Shown: positions 7,679 to 16,031 of the stretch, in pieces
Numbering within the stretch: the stretch's first letter is position 1
Layout of the letters: each line of letters starts with the position of its first letter
Source of the DNA: Oscillospiraceae bacterium
GTDB taxonomy: Bacteria; Bacillota; Clostridia; Oscillospirales; Oscillospiraceae
DNA length: 43,889 bases
Direction of reading: 5' to 3'
NCBI GenBank assembly: GCA_017432615.1
Contig: JAFRIV010000022.1
Span: forward strand, 1 to 43,889
Position numbers and translations under genes: made by a program
The notes under the pieces: generated by a model
Databases searched by the model: none
What the model was told of the DNA's origin: nothing
What the model saw: only the letters and a program-made list of their open reading frames with translations

Positions 7679-8988
7679 GCCTTGTCCCCGAGGGGTAGCA
7701 GCACGGACACCGCGCACCGCTCGGGGATCAGGTTTTCCGCCACCCACCGGGTGCACTCGTCACAGGTTACTTCCCAGAACAGGTCCATCAGGTCAAAGGT
7801 GCAGAAGCCGTCAAACCAGTCCTGCGCCAGGGTGACGCACACATTGTCAAAATCTTCCAGTGCGCGGAGCCTTCCACCGATCATCGCCTTGCGGATACGC
7901 TCAAAATACGCTCTGTCGAATCCCTCCCGGGCAATGCGGGCGATCTCTGCATGCACTTCCTCCAGGGCTTTGTCCACATCCGTCGCCTCAGCCCCGATCA
8001 GCACGATGGCCGTCCCGGCAGAATAATCGGTGTCAAAATCAAAATCCTGCGTCAGGGTGCCGTCGGCATACAGACGGGTATAGAGCGGGGAGGAGTTGCC
8101 GAACAGCATCCGCAGGGCAAGGGAGGCCACGAGCCTCCGGTGCAGCCGCGTACACATCCCGCCTTCCTCTTCGGAGGGTACTTCGTCCCGGATCTTGATG
8201 CCCATCAGAAATTCCGGCACGGCGACGCTCATGCGCTCTTCCTTTCGCGTCTGCAGAGGCAGCAGCCCCTCCGGCGCACCGTAATCGGCCCGGGGGATGG
8301 GACGCCGCTCCTTCGGCAGCATTTCCTCCGCCACGGAAAAGACCAGCTCCGGATCAACATCCCCTTCCACGCACAGCACCATGTTGGAGGGGGCGTAAAA
8401 TACCTTGTGGCAGGCATAGAGCGTCTCGTCGGTGATCCCGGCAATGCTCTCCACCGTGCCCACCACCGCTTCCCGGATGGGATGATGGTCATACAGCAGG
8501 GAGAGCAGATTGTAGTAGATGCACCGCGCAGGGGAATCGTCCCCCATGCGGATCTCCTGACCGATGATGCCCTGTTCCTTCTGCACCGTCTCCGGGGTGT
8601 AATACGGGGTGGAGACATAGGAGAGCAGCAGGCGCAGGTTCTCCTCAAATCCCTCTGTGCAGCTGAAGTGATAACAGGTAATGTCGGAGGAGGTGAAGGC
8701 ATTCGGGTCGGCCCCGTTCTGCGAAAACAGCGTCAGGGCATTGCTGCCGTCGGGCATGTCGAACATCTTGTGTTCCAGAAAGTGCGCCACGCCGGCAGGG
8801 GTATCGATCATCTCCCCGCCGACGGCAAAGCGGCGCATGGCTCCGCCGTAGTGGGTGGCAAAGGCGGCGTAGGCCGAGGAGAAACCCGGCTTCGGGATCA
8901 CGTAGATCTTCAGCCCGTTGCCCAGCATCCCGGTATAAACAGTCTCTCCCACGCTCGGGTAGTTGATTTTTTCTATCGTCACGCTCAT
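7675..8988 (-). CDS. ymfH: M16-family metallopeptidase, YmfH-like
   Basis: 437 aa. The inverted zinc motif HxxEH is present as H69-F-L-E72-H73 inside AHFLEHKMF, so this partner can be catalytic. Glu residues at 138 and 145 (VQKEQG and GQE) are candidates for the third zinc ligand. The rest follows the two-lobed M16B fold. In Bacillus subtilis, YmfF and YmfH belong to the set linked to 5-aminopentanol modification of elongation factor P; that role is transferred by family only. The start overlaps the ymfF-like stop by 4 nt (ATGA), as expected for a heterodimer pair. No EF-P gene is in the window. Confidence 0.85.
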   Translation of the reverse strand: MSVTIEKINYPSVGETVYTGMLGNGLKIYVIPKPGFSSAYAAFATHYGGAMRRFAVGGEMIDTPAGVAHFLEHKMFDMPDGSNALTLFSQNGADPNAFTSSDITCYHFSCTEGFEENLRLLLSYVSTPYYTPETVQKEQGIIGQEIRMGDDSPARCIYYNLLSLLYDHHPIREAVVGTVESIAGITDETLYACHKVFYAPSNMVLCVEGDVDPELVFSVAEEMLPKERRPIPRADYGAPEGLLPLQTRKEERMSVAVPEFLMGIKIRDEVPSEEEGGMCTRLHRRLVASLALRMLFGNSSPLYTRLYADGTLTQDFDFDTDYSAGTAIVLIGAEATDVDKALEEVHAEIARIAREGFDRAYFERIRKAMIGGRLRALEDFDNVCVTLAQDWFDGFCTFDLMDLFWEVTCDECTRWVAENLIPERCAVSVLLPLGDKA

Positions 8989-10265
8989 TTGTCCTCTCCT
9001 CTCAGCAGATAGAAAAGATCCGGCACAATGCTTTTGGCCACAGCGGATACATCCTCCTTCGTCACCTCGCGCACACGCACGGCGTATTCCTCCGGGGTGA
9101 GGTCAGAGCCGTCGATCGCGTTGCTGAAGAAGAAGCTCTCCATCGCACCGGGGCTGTCAAGCATGGCGGTCAGGTCCGAAAGGATCCCGGCCTTGGCATA
9201 TTCCAGTTCTTCATCGGTAATATTCCCGTCCCGGACTTCCTGCAGCTGATGGAGGATCTCCGCTTCCGCTTCGGAGGCCTTGGAGGCGTCGATCCCGGCC
9301 GCAGCGAAAAGCGTCCCCTTATGGACATCAACGATCGAGGCAACGGAATAGCACAGCTGCAGCCTTTCCCGCACATGTACAAACAGCTTGGAAGTCACGC
9401 CGCTGCCGAATACGGTGTTGAACATGGAAAGAGTGGCTCTGTCCGGCTCTTCCATGACTTCTCCGAGACGGAACCCCATCACCAGACGTGCTTGGTTGAC
9501 ATCCATCGTCTCCGTTACCCGGCGGACATCATCCTCCACCGCATTCATGCGCACGTCCGTGCCGATCTCATAATCGATCTCGCCCCGGGGGAGCGTGCTG
9601 AGGGCTGAGCGCAGGCACTCCGCGATCTTTTCCGGCGTTTCCCTGCCGCAGTAGCAGATCTCTACCGGGGAGGAGGACAGTACCTGCTGATACTGCCGCG
9701 TCAGCTTCCGGTAGCGGATCTCGCGGCACTCCTCCAGATTTCCGAGGCGCGCCACGGCATAGTCTTCAAAGCAGCACATCTCTTCAATGCAGCGGATCAG
9801 GGAATACTGCGCCTTGTTGTTGATCCGGCTGCGGATCGCTTCGGCCAGTTTATCCCGTTCGCTGTTTACATAATCTTCACGCAGCAGTCCGCCGCGGGTG
9901 GAAGGCTCCAGCAGGATCTCACTCATCAGGGCGATCACGTCCTGCGTCACGTTTTCTCCGGCGGGCAGGAATACCGATTCCGGAAAGCTGGCGGTGATGC
10001 CCAGCGTCTGGATCTCTCCGATGCGCCGTACCAGCGGGGAAATGGCCGTGCCGTACAGTTCGTCGCACCGGCGGCTCAGTTTTTCCATATCGTCATAGTG
10101 GGTGCTGCCGCGGCAGAGCACATTGGGGATCAGAGCGTTGCCCGGCGCCGTCTCCCGCCTCAGCTGAGCCAGAAAGGAAATGCTCAGCGAGGCAATTTTG
10201 AATTTATCCGTCCCGATATGGGTGAGATATACCCCGGGCAGCAGGTTTTCTCTGGTTATGTTCAT
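8985..10265 (-). CDS. ymfF: M16-like non-catalytic partner, YmfF-like
   Basis: 426 aa from the ATG at 10265. It has the M16 fold but where HxxEH should be the sequence reads NVLCRGSTHYDDMEKLSRR, so zinc binding and peptidase activity are lost. In M16B pairs this is the non-catalytic half that completes the chamber for the active YmfH-like subunit. The ATG is chosen over a TTG five codons upstream because GAGAGGG lies 6-7 nt before it. It is the first gene of a six-gene minus-strand operon driven by a promoter at 10317-10345. Confidence 0.85.
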   Translation of the reverse strand: MNITRENLLPGVYLTHIGTDKFKIASLSISFLAQLRRETAPGNALIPNVLCRGSTHYDDMEKLSRRCDELYGTAISPLVRRIGEIQTLGITASFPESVFLPAGENVTQDVIALMSEILLEPSTRGGLLREDYVNSERDKLAEAIRSRINNKAQYSLIRCIEEMCCFEDYAVARLGNLEECREIRYRKLTRQYQQVLSSSPVEICYCGRETPEKIAECLRSALSTLPRGEIDYEIGTDVRMNAVEDDVRRVTETMDVNQARLVMGFRLGEVMEEPDRATLSMFNTVFGSGVTSKLFVHVRERLQLCYSVASIVDVHKGTLFAAAGIDASKASEAEAEILHQLQEVRDGNITDEELEYAKAGILSDLTAMLDSPGAMESFFFSNAIDGSDLTPEEYAVRVREVTKEDVSAVAKSIVPDLFYLLRGEDK

Positions 10266-10316
10266 AGTCAGCCCTCTCAATCATCGCTTTGACAAATCTG
10301 CGCCATAAACTAAAAT

Positions 10317-10345
10317 ATTATACCAAGCATCAGGCGAATAATCAA
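10317..10345 (-). promoter_or_regulatory. Promoter of the ymfF-ymfH-lgt-GT operon
   Basis: On the minus strand, TTGATT (10345-10340), a 17-nt spacer and TATAAT (10322-10317) form a near-consensus promoter, with TGG before the -10 giving an extended -10. It lies about 52 nt upstream of the ATG at 10265. No other strong promoter was seen inside the operon. Confidence 0.75.
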
Positions 10346-10397
10346 TCAAAACCGTGGTTTGCTTTTTGTTAAATATATGTAAATAAACAAAAAGCCG

Positions 10398-10426
10398 TTG
10401 AATTTCGGGGCATCTGCGGGTATAAT
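10398..10426 (+). promoter_or_regulatory. Promoter of htpG
   Basis: TTGAAT (10398-10403), a 17-nt spacer and TATAAT (10421-10426) form a near-consensus sigma-A promoter. The -35 elements of the two divergent promoters are 52 nt apart (10346-10397). No CIRCE (TTAGCACTC-N9-GAGTGCTAA) or CtsR-type heptamer repeat is visible near it. Confidence 0.75.
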
Positions 10427-10487
10427 AGAAAAGTTGATGAATAAATGCCGGTTTTCTGATCCGGCAAGGAGGCAAATTCGGATTATC

Positions 10488-12401
10488 ATGGCAAAAAAAC
10501 AGTTTAAAGCGGAGAGCAAGCGCCTGCTTGATCTCATGATCAATTCCATTTATACGAACAAGGAGATCTTCCTGCGGGAGATCATTTCCAACGCGTCCGA
10601 CGCCATCGACAAGCTCTGCTACCAGTCTCTGACGGACGATCAGGTCGGCCTCAACCGGGACGATTTCCGGATCGACGTGATTCTCGACAAGGAAGCACGC
10701 ACCATTACCGTGCGGGATAACGGCATCGGCATGACGCAGCAGGAAGCGGAGAACAACCTGGGAGTTATCGCCAGGAGCGGTTCTTACGCTTTCAAAAGCG
10801 AACTGGGAGAGAAGAAGGACGAGGAACTGAATATCATCGGCCAGTTTGGCGTGGGCTTTTACAGCGCCTTCATGGTGTCGGACGAGGTCACCGTGCTCAC
10901 CCGCCGCTACGGCGAGGAGACGGCCACGAGGTGGTACAGCGCCGGGGCTGACGGCTATACCGTCACTGAGGATACGCGCCCCTCTGCCGGTACCGATGTG
11001 ATCATGCACCTCAAGCCGGACACCGAAGATGAGGACTACAGCACTTATCTGGAGACCTGGAAGATCCGCTCTCTGATCAAGAAGTACTCCGATTATGTCC
11101 GCTGGCCGATCTGCATGGATGTGGAGCGCTCCGAACGCTTCGACACCGGGGAGAAGAATGAAGACGGCTCGGCAAAATATGACTATAAGACCGTCACCGA
11201 AAACGAGACGATCAACTCCATGATCCCCATCTGGCAGCGCAGCAAGAGCGAGGTCTCGGATGAGGACTGCATGAAGTTCTACAAGGAAAAGTTCCACGCC
11301 CAGAAGGATCCCTGCGCCCTCGTGCGCATCAATGCCGAAGGGCAGGTCTCCTACAAGGCGATGCTCTTTGTTCCCGGTGAGACGGACGAGATGTATCTCA
11401 TCCGGGAGGACCGCGAGGGCATCACCCTCTACTCCAACGGCGTGATGATCATGGAGAAGTGCGAAAAACTCACCCATGACTATTTTGAGTTTGTCAAGGG
11501 CGTGGTGGATTCGCCCGACCTGTCTCTGAATATCTCCCGTGAGATCCTGCAGCATGACCGTCAGCTGAAGATCATCGGCCAGAATATCGAAAAGCGCATC
11601 AAGGGCGAACTGGAGAAGCTCCAGAAGGAAGACCGGCCGAAGTATGAGGAGTTCTTCAAGAACTTTGGCATTCATCTGAAAGCCGGTGTCTGCGAGGAAT
11701 ACGGCATGCAGAAGGATTTCCTGCGGGATCTCCTGCTGTTCTACACCTCGGAAGACCGTCAGCTCACGCTGAAGGAATATGTTTCCAATATGCCCGAAAG
11801 CCAGAAGGCCATTTATTATGCCACGGCGGACACCGTCAAACATGCCATGTCTCTCCCGCAGTGCGAGGAAGTTCGCTCCCGCGGGTATGAGCTGATTTAT
11901 CTCACCAGTGCTCTGGATGAGATGGTGGTGCAGACACTGATGGACTATGAAGGCAAAAAATTCTGCAACGTGGTGACGGAAGATCTCGGTTTTGAGACGG
12001 AAGAAGAGAAAAAGGCGGTGGAAGAGCGCAACACCGAGAGCAAGGACCTGCTGGACTTCGTGAAGGAATCCCTCGGAGAAGAAGTGGCCAAGGTGCGCCT
12101 GTCCGGCAAACTCGCTACACAGCCCAGTGCTCTCACTACCGAAGGCGGCATCACGCTGGAGATGGAGAAGTATTTCCAGCACGGGCCCAACCAGGAGATG
12201 CGCAGCATCAAGGCTACCCGCGTCCTGGAAGTAAACCCGGACAACGCCATGTTCAAAGCACTGCAGACGGCCTGGAACGACGGAGACAAAGAAAAGGCCG
12301 CCGGCATTGCGAAGATCCTCAATACCCTTGCAAAACTGATGGCCGGCGTTGAGATCGAAGATCCCGCATCCTTCACCAAGCAGATCGCAGATCTGTTCTG
12401 A
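10488..12401 (+). CDS. htpG: Molecular chaperone HtpG (Hsp90)
   Basis: 637 aa, the usual length. The N-terminal GHKL ATPase domain has the N-box NASDAIDKL (about residues 35-43), the G1 motif DNGIGM and the GQFGVGFYS lid motif. The middle domain has SPDLSLNISREILQ with the catalytic Arg, and the C-terminal dimerisation domain is complete. It is an ATP-dependent chaperone for client protein remodelling in the cytoplasm. ATG at 10488 is used because homology begins at MAKKQFKAES; AAGGAGG (10466-10472) is 15 nt upstream, a little far. It is followed after 3 nt by hemW and is probably co-transcribed. Confidence 0.97.
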   Translation: MAKKQFKAESKRLLDLMINSIYTNKEIFLREIISNASDAIDKLCYQSLTDDQVGLNRDDFRIDVILDKEARTITVRDNGIGMTQQEAENNLGVIARSGSYAFKSELGEKKDEELNIIGQFGVGFYSAFMVSDEVTVLTRRYGEETATRWYSAGADGYTVTEDTRPSAGTDVIMHLKPDTEDEDYSTYLETWKIRSLIKKYSDYVRWPICMDVERSERFDTGEKNEDGSAKYDYKTVTENETINSMIPIWQRSKSEVSDEDCMKFYKEKFHAQKDPCALVRINAEGQVSYKAMLFVPGETDEMYLIREDREGITLYSNGVMIMEKCEKLTHDYFEFVKGVVDSPDLSLNISREILQHDRQLKIIGQNIEKRIKGELEKLQKEDRPKYEEFFKNFGIHLKAGVCEEYGMQKDFLRDLLLFYTSEDRQLTLKEYVSNMPESQKAIYYATADTVKHAMSLPQCEEVRSRGYELIYLTSALDEMVVQTLMDYEGKKFCNVVTEDLGFETEEEKKAVEERNTESKDLLDFVKESLGEEVAKVRLSGKLATQPSALTTEGGITLEMEKYFQHGPNQEMRSIKATRVLEVNPDNAMFKALQTAWNDGDKEKAAGIAKILNTLAKLMAGVEIEDPASFTKQIADLF

Positions 12402-12404
12402 TCT

Positions 12405-13673
12405 ATGCCGGACAGACAACTCGGGATCTATATTCACATACCGTTCTGCGCCAGCAAGTGCTCCTACTGCGATTTTTACTCACTCGCAGGCTGTGAGCAC
12501 CTGATGCCGGACTACCAGGATGCCCTTCTGGATCATATTGCCGAATCCTCCCATTCCATCAAGAATTATGAGGTGGACACCATTTATTTCGGCGGCGGTA
12601 CGCCCAGTTTCTATGGGGCTGACCGCATCGCGGGCATTCTGGACGAGCTCAAACTCAACGGCAACGTGCGCCGGGATGCCGAAATCACGGTGGAGTGCAA
12701 TCCCGACAGCGCCAGTTATAACGCTCTGAAGCTTCTGCATGACGAGGGCGTCAACCGCATCTCGCTGGGCCTGCAGGCTACCGATAACGATCTTTTGCGT
12801 ATGATCGGCCGCCGCCACACGTTTGAACAGGCAAAGCGTGCCATTGACAATGCCCGTTCGGTGGGATTTGACAATATCAGCGTGGATCTGATGTACGGGC
12901 TCCCGACCCAGACCAAGCAGGACTGGGCTAAAACGCTTGCCCAGACGGTGGCTCTGCATGTGGAGCATATCTCTGTCTACGGCCTGAAGCTGGAAAAAGG
13001 GACCCCGATGTACCGGGACTACCGTAATTCCCCCACACTTCCCAGCGACGATGATCAGGCGGATATGTATTCCTATGCCGCCCGTATGCTGGAACATTAC
13101 GGATATCACCAGTATGAGATCTCGAATTTCTGCGCGCCGGGTTTCCTCTCCCGCCATAATCTGAAATACTGGGAGCTGGATGACTATATGGGTTTCGGTC
13201 CCGGGGCACATTCCTGCATCGGCCATCTGCGCTACAGCTTTGTGCGCGATCTCAAAGCCTATATTACCGGGGTGCGCCGCGGAACCAGCCTGATCGATGA
13301 ATACAACGAACTGGATACGCTGGAACGTGCTGCCGAATATCTGATGCTCGGCATGCGCACTTCCCGCGGCATTTCGGAACATGACTACCGCCTGCTCTGC
13401 CAGTCTGACTGGAAGCCGATCGAGAAGACCCTGAAGATCTTTGCCGACAAGGGCTGGACTGTGCCGAACGGGGAACGCTGGCATTTTACGGTGCCGGGTT
13501 ATCTGCTGTCCAACCAGCTCATCAGCATCCTGCTGGAAGTTCAGGCAAGCGGGCGGATCGAGAATACCCCCTGGCTCAGCGAACTGTTTGATGCGGAAGA
13601 AAAAACGGAAATGCCCCCCAGCGAAGAGGAACTGTTTAAGGAAATGTACCAAAAAGTGACGAAGGGAGCTTAA
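12405..13673 (+). CDS. hemW: Radical SAM heme chaperone HemW
   Basis: 422 aa. The radical SAM cluster motif CxxxCxxC is C15, C19 and C22 (CASKCSYC). Further HemW-type features are GGGTPS (the SAM-binding GGE-like motif), ECNPDS, RISLGLQ, DLMYGLP and the C-terminal HemW domain with FGPGAHS. HemW is a heme-binding protein thought to deliver heme to targets; it was formerly annotated as oxygen-independent coproporphyrinogen oxidase. The sequence has the HemW length and lacks the extra N-terminal domain of true HemN. It follows htpG by 3 nt, so both are likely on one transcript. Confidence 0.92.
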   Translation: MPDRQLGIYIHIPFCASKCSYCDFYSLAGCEHLMPDYQDALLDHIAESSHSIKNYEVDTIYFGGGTPSFYGADRIAGILDELKLNGNVRRDAEITVECNPDSASYNALKLLHDEGVNRISLGLQATDNDLLRMIGRRHTFEQAKRAIDNARSVGFDNISVDLMYGLPTQTKQDWAKTLAQTVALHVEHISVYGLKLEKGTPMYRDYRNSPTLPSDDDQADMYSYAARMLEHYGYHQYEISNFCAPGFLSRHNLKYWELDDYMGFGPGAHSCIGHLRYSFVRDLKAYITGVRRGTSLIDEYNELDTLERAAEYLMLGMRTSRGISEHDYRLLCQSDWKPIEKTLKIFADKGWTVPNGERWHFTVPGYLLSNQLISILLEVQASGRIENTPWLSELFDAEEKTEMPPSEEELFKEMYQKVTKGA

Positions 13674-13682
13674 TGAGGGCGA

Positions 13683-15989
13683 ATGGAATTTGATTTTGAC
13701 GAAATTCTGAAAGAATTCGGGATAGAAGCCGGCAGCGACGGCGGTGACGCTGGAAAAAATACGGCAGCACCGGTGCCTCCTGCAGAAGAGGAAGGTTTCG
13801 TGGAAGCCCCGGAAGAAACTGTGGAAGAGCAGCCTCCTGAGAAGCCTCCTGTCGAGGAACCTGCTGACGATGCGGTGCCCGAAGCTCCCAAAACTGTGCC
13901 GGGTCGGCCGTCTATTGACGAAGTGTTTGCTGCTGAGCAGGCCCGCCGGGAAGAAAACCGATCTCCACGCCGCCGTTCTCAGATGCAGCAGCGCCCCGCA
14001 GCAGGTACCGCGGCCCGCCGGCGCACAACCGGAGAAGGAGCCGCCCCTGTACGACGCCGTGTACCGGCAGAGGAGAAGACGGAAACGCGACCTCGCCGTG
14101 TAAACAGCGAAGCGCAAACGGAAAAACCGCCCCGTGCACACCGCGCTGACACCGGGGAGAACAGTCTCCCGGTGAAGGAAGACGCACGCGCCGAAAAACG
14201 CCGCCGCAGACAGCAGGAAAAAGAGGCTGCTATTGCCGAAAAGGAAGCAGCCCGCCGCCGCGCTTTGAATGAGCGCGATGCGGACAGAGAGGCAAAGCTG
14301 CGCGAACGGGAAGAGATCCGGGAGACGCGCCGCCTGGAAAAAGCCGCTTATGACAGACGGCATTTTCAGGAAAGACGTCAGGGCACCATCGCGCTGATCA
14401 TTTTCCTGCTGATTCTGGCCTTGGCGATCACCGGAGTGATTTATGCCGGCAGAAAGATCGCAACGAGCGATAAAAACCTCCCCAATGTTTTCGTGGACGA
14501 TATCGCGGTGGGCTCTTTGACGAGAGAAGAGACGAAAGCGGCTCTTCTTGCAGGCGGCTGGGAGGAACGTGCAGCGGCAGCGCTTGTTGTAAATACATAC
14601 AATAACGTCTCGGTGGAAGTTGATCCTACAGAAGCCGGAACGGTTATGAGCCTGGAGGATGCCCTCAATGCAGCCTGTTCTTACGGGCGGGACGGAAGCT
14701 TTCTGGAAGGCCTGATTGCCTACGTCGAGAGCTTTTTCAGCCATGCGGACGTCAACCGGATCCACACTTCCCTCAATACGGCCTATCTGCAGCAGAAAGC
14801 TTCGGAACTGGAAGAAAAACTGACGTCTTCTCTGGGCGAGGAACCTTATGTGGTGGATCTTCCCGGAGAAAAACTGGTTGTTCCCAAAGGCCAGGGCAGC
14901 ATGAAGCTGGATTCGCGTGCACTGTTTGAAGCCATTACACAGTCTGCCCTGAACGGAGACAGAGAACTGACCTTTACCCAGCTTTCCGCACAGCCGGTCA
15001 TGCCGGCTTTTGATGCGATCTATGCGGAACTGGCGGCAGACCCTGTCGATGCCAGATTCTCTGATGACGGCCGCTTTACGGTGATTCCGGAAACAGTCGG
15101 GGTATGGTTTGACGTGGAAGGCGCGAAGGCTGCCTGGACGGCTGCCCAGCCGGGAGAAACGATCACGCTGCCAATCTCTGTTACCTATCCGGCAACGACG
15201 GCAGAAGGCCTCCAGGGCATGCTGTACCATGATCTGCTTGGTGCCATGACCACAAAATATACCAACTCCACTGCCAACCGATGCAGCAATGTGCGCCTTG
15301 CAACCTCCAAGATCAACGGCACTGTCCTTTATCCGGGCGACGTGATCTCCTATAATGAGACTGTCGGCGCCCGAACGGAGGAAGCCGGGTTCCTGCCGGC
15401 ACCGGCCTATACAGGTGTCGGAGAAGATGGTGTCAAGGATGAAATCGGCGGTGGTGCCTGTCAGGTTTCCTCCACGCTCTACTGCGCCAGCATCTACGCG
15501 TTTCTGGAAACTGTGGAGCGCACGGCGCATATCTATCCGGTCAATTATATCCAAGTTGGGACGGATGCCACTGTCACTATTCCGGAAGATGGCGGCAACG
15601 TGATGGATCTGAAGTTTAAAAACAGCAAGAACTACCCGATCAAGATCATCGGCTACACCGAAGAGACGGAAGACCTGAAGACGGTCACTTTTGAGATCTG
15701 GGGAACTCTGGAGGAAGATGACTACATGCCGGTTGAATTCGACAACACCTATTACTGGATGCTGGATTATGACCGCGTGATCGAGCCCTCTTATCCGGAC
15801 CGCACCGGATATAAGATCAAATTTACCCATGAGCGTTATGCCTTCGAAGATGGACTGGGGGCAGGAATGCGAACTCTCACACACCGTGAAGTTTACAACG
15901 CCGCAACAGGGGAACTGGTCCTGGATGAAATCATCAACCCGAAGATCTCCACAGGCTATGCGATGGATACCTATTATAACCACGGCTGA
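13683..15989 (+). CDS. VanW-family membrane protein with long charged N-terminus
   Basis: 768 aa. Residues 1-233 are cytoplasmic-looking, first acidic/Pro-rich, then strongly basic and Arg-rich (many RRR, EKRRRRQQEKEAA-like stretches, probably coiled coil at about 160-230). One membrane helix lies at about 234-256. The outside part has a YoaR-like putative peptidoglycan-binding domain repeat (about 260-510) and a VanW domain (about 520-680) with the diagnostic GGGACQVSSTLY (about 588-599). VanW proteins occur near vancomycin-resistance genes and in sporulation/wall settings, but their biochemical function is unresolved. The start has GAGGG a few bases upstream. It follows hemW by 9 nt. The long basic cytoplasmic arm is larger than in most VanW proteins I know. 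Confidence 0.85.
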   Translation: MEFDFDEILKEFGIEAGSDGGDAGKNTAAPVPPAEEEGFVEAPEETVEEQPPEKPPVEEPADDAVPEAPKTVPGRPSIDEVFAAEQARREENRSPRRRSQMQQRPAAGTAARRRTTGEGAAPVRRRVPAEEKTETRPRRVNSEAQTEKPPRAHRADTGENSLPVKEDARAEKRRRRQQEKEAAIAEKEAARRRALNERDADREAKLREREEIRETRRLEKAAYDRRHFQERRQGTIALIIFLLILALAITGVIYAGRKIATSDKNLPNVFVDDIAVGSLTREETKAALLAGGWEERAAAALVVNTYNNVSVEVDPTEAGTVMSLEDALNAACSYGRDGSFLEGLIAYVESFFSHADVNRIHTSLNTAYLQQKASELEEKLTSSLGEEPYVVDLPGEKLVVPKGQGSMKLDSRALFEAITQSALNGDRELTFTQLSAQPVMPAFDAIYAELAADPVDARFSDDGRFTVIPETVGVWFDVEGAKAAWTAAQPGETITLPISVTYPATTAEGLQGMLYHDLLGAMTTKYTNSTANRCSNVRLATSKINGTVLYPGDVISYNETVGARTEEAGFLPAPAYTGVGEDGVKDEIGGGACQVSSTLYCASIYAFLETVERTAHIYPVNYIQVGTDATVTIPEDGGNVMDLKFKNSKNYPIKIIGYTEETEDLKTVTFEIWGTLEEDDYMPVEFDNTYYWMLDYDRVIEPSYPDRTGYKIKFTHERYAFEDGLGAGMRTLTHREVYNAATGELVLDEIINPKISTGYAMDTYYNHG

Positions 15990-16031
15990 TTATGCTTTTT
16001 CAGTAAATTTGTAAAATAAAGGAAGAAGATC

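Noticed and set aside
7679-7756. Longer lgt start at 7756
   Set aside because: The ATG at 7678 gives an ATGA overlap with the upstream stop and starts at the conserved region; the extra 26 residues are Pro/Arg-rich and overlap the ymfH-like gene.
10281-12437. Antisense open frame of about 720 codons opposite htpG
   Set aside because: It exactly mirrors the htpG coding region, has no recognisable domain and would need to pass through the htpG promoter region. It is a codon-bias shadow.
12480-15983. Antisense open frame of about 1170 codons opposite hemW and the VanW gene
   Set aside because: Its translation is rich in His, Arg, Gln and Ile and shows no domain; hemW and the VanW gene on the plus strand are clear. 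A long stop-free stretch is expected from codon bias in GC-rich genes.
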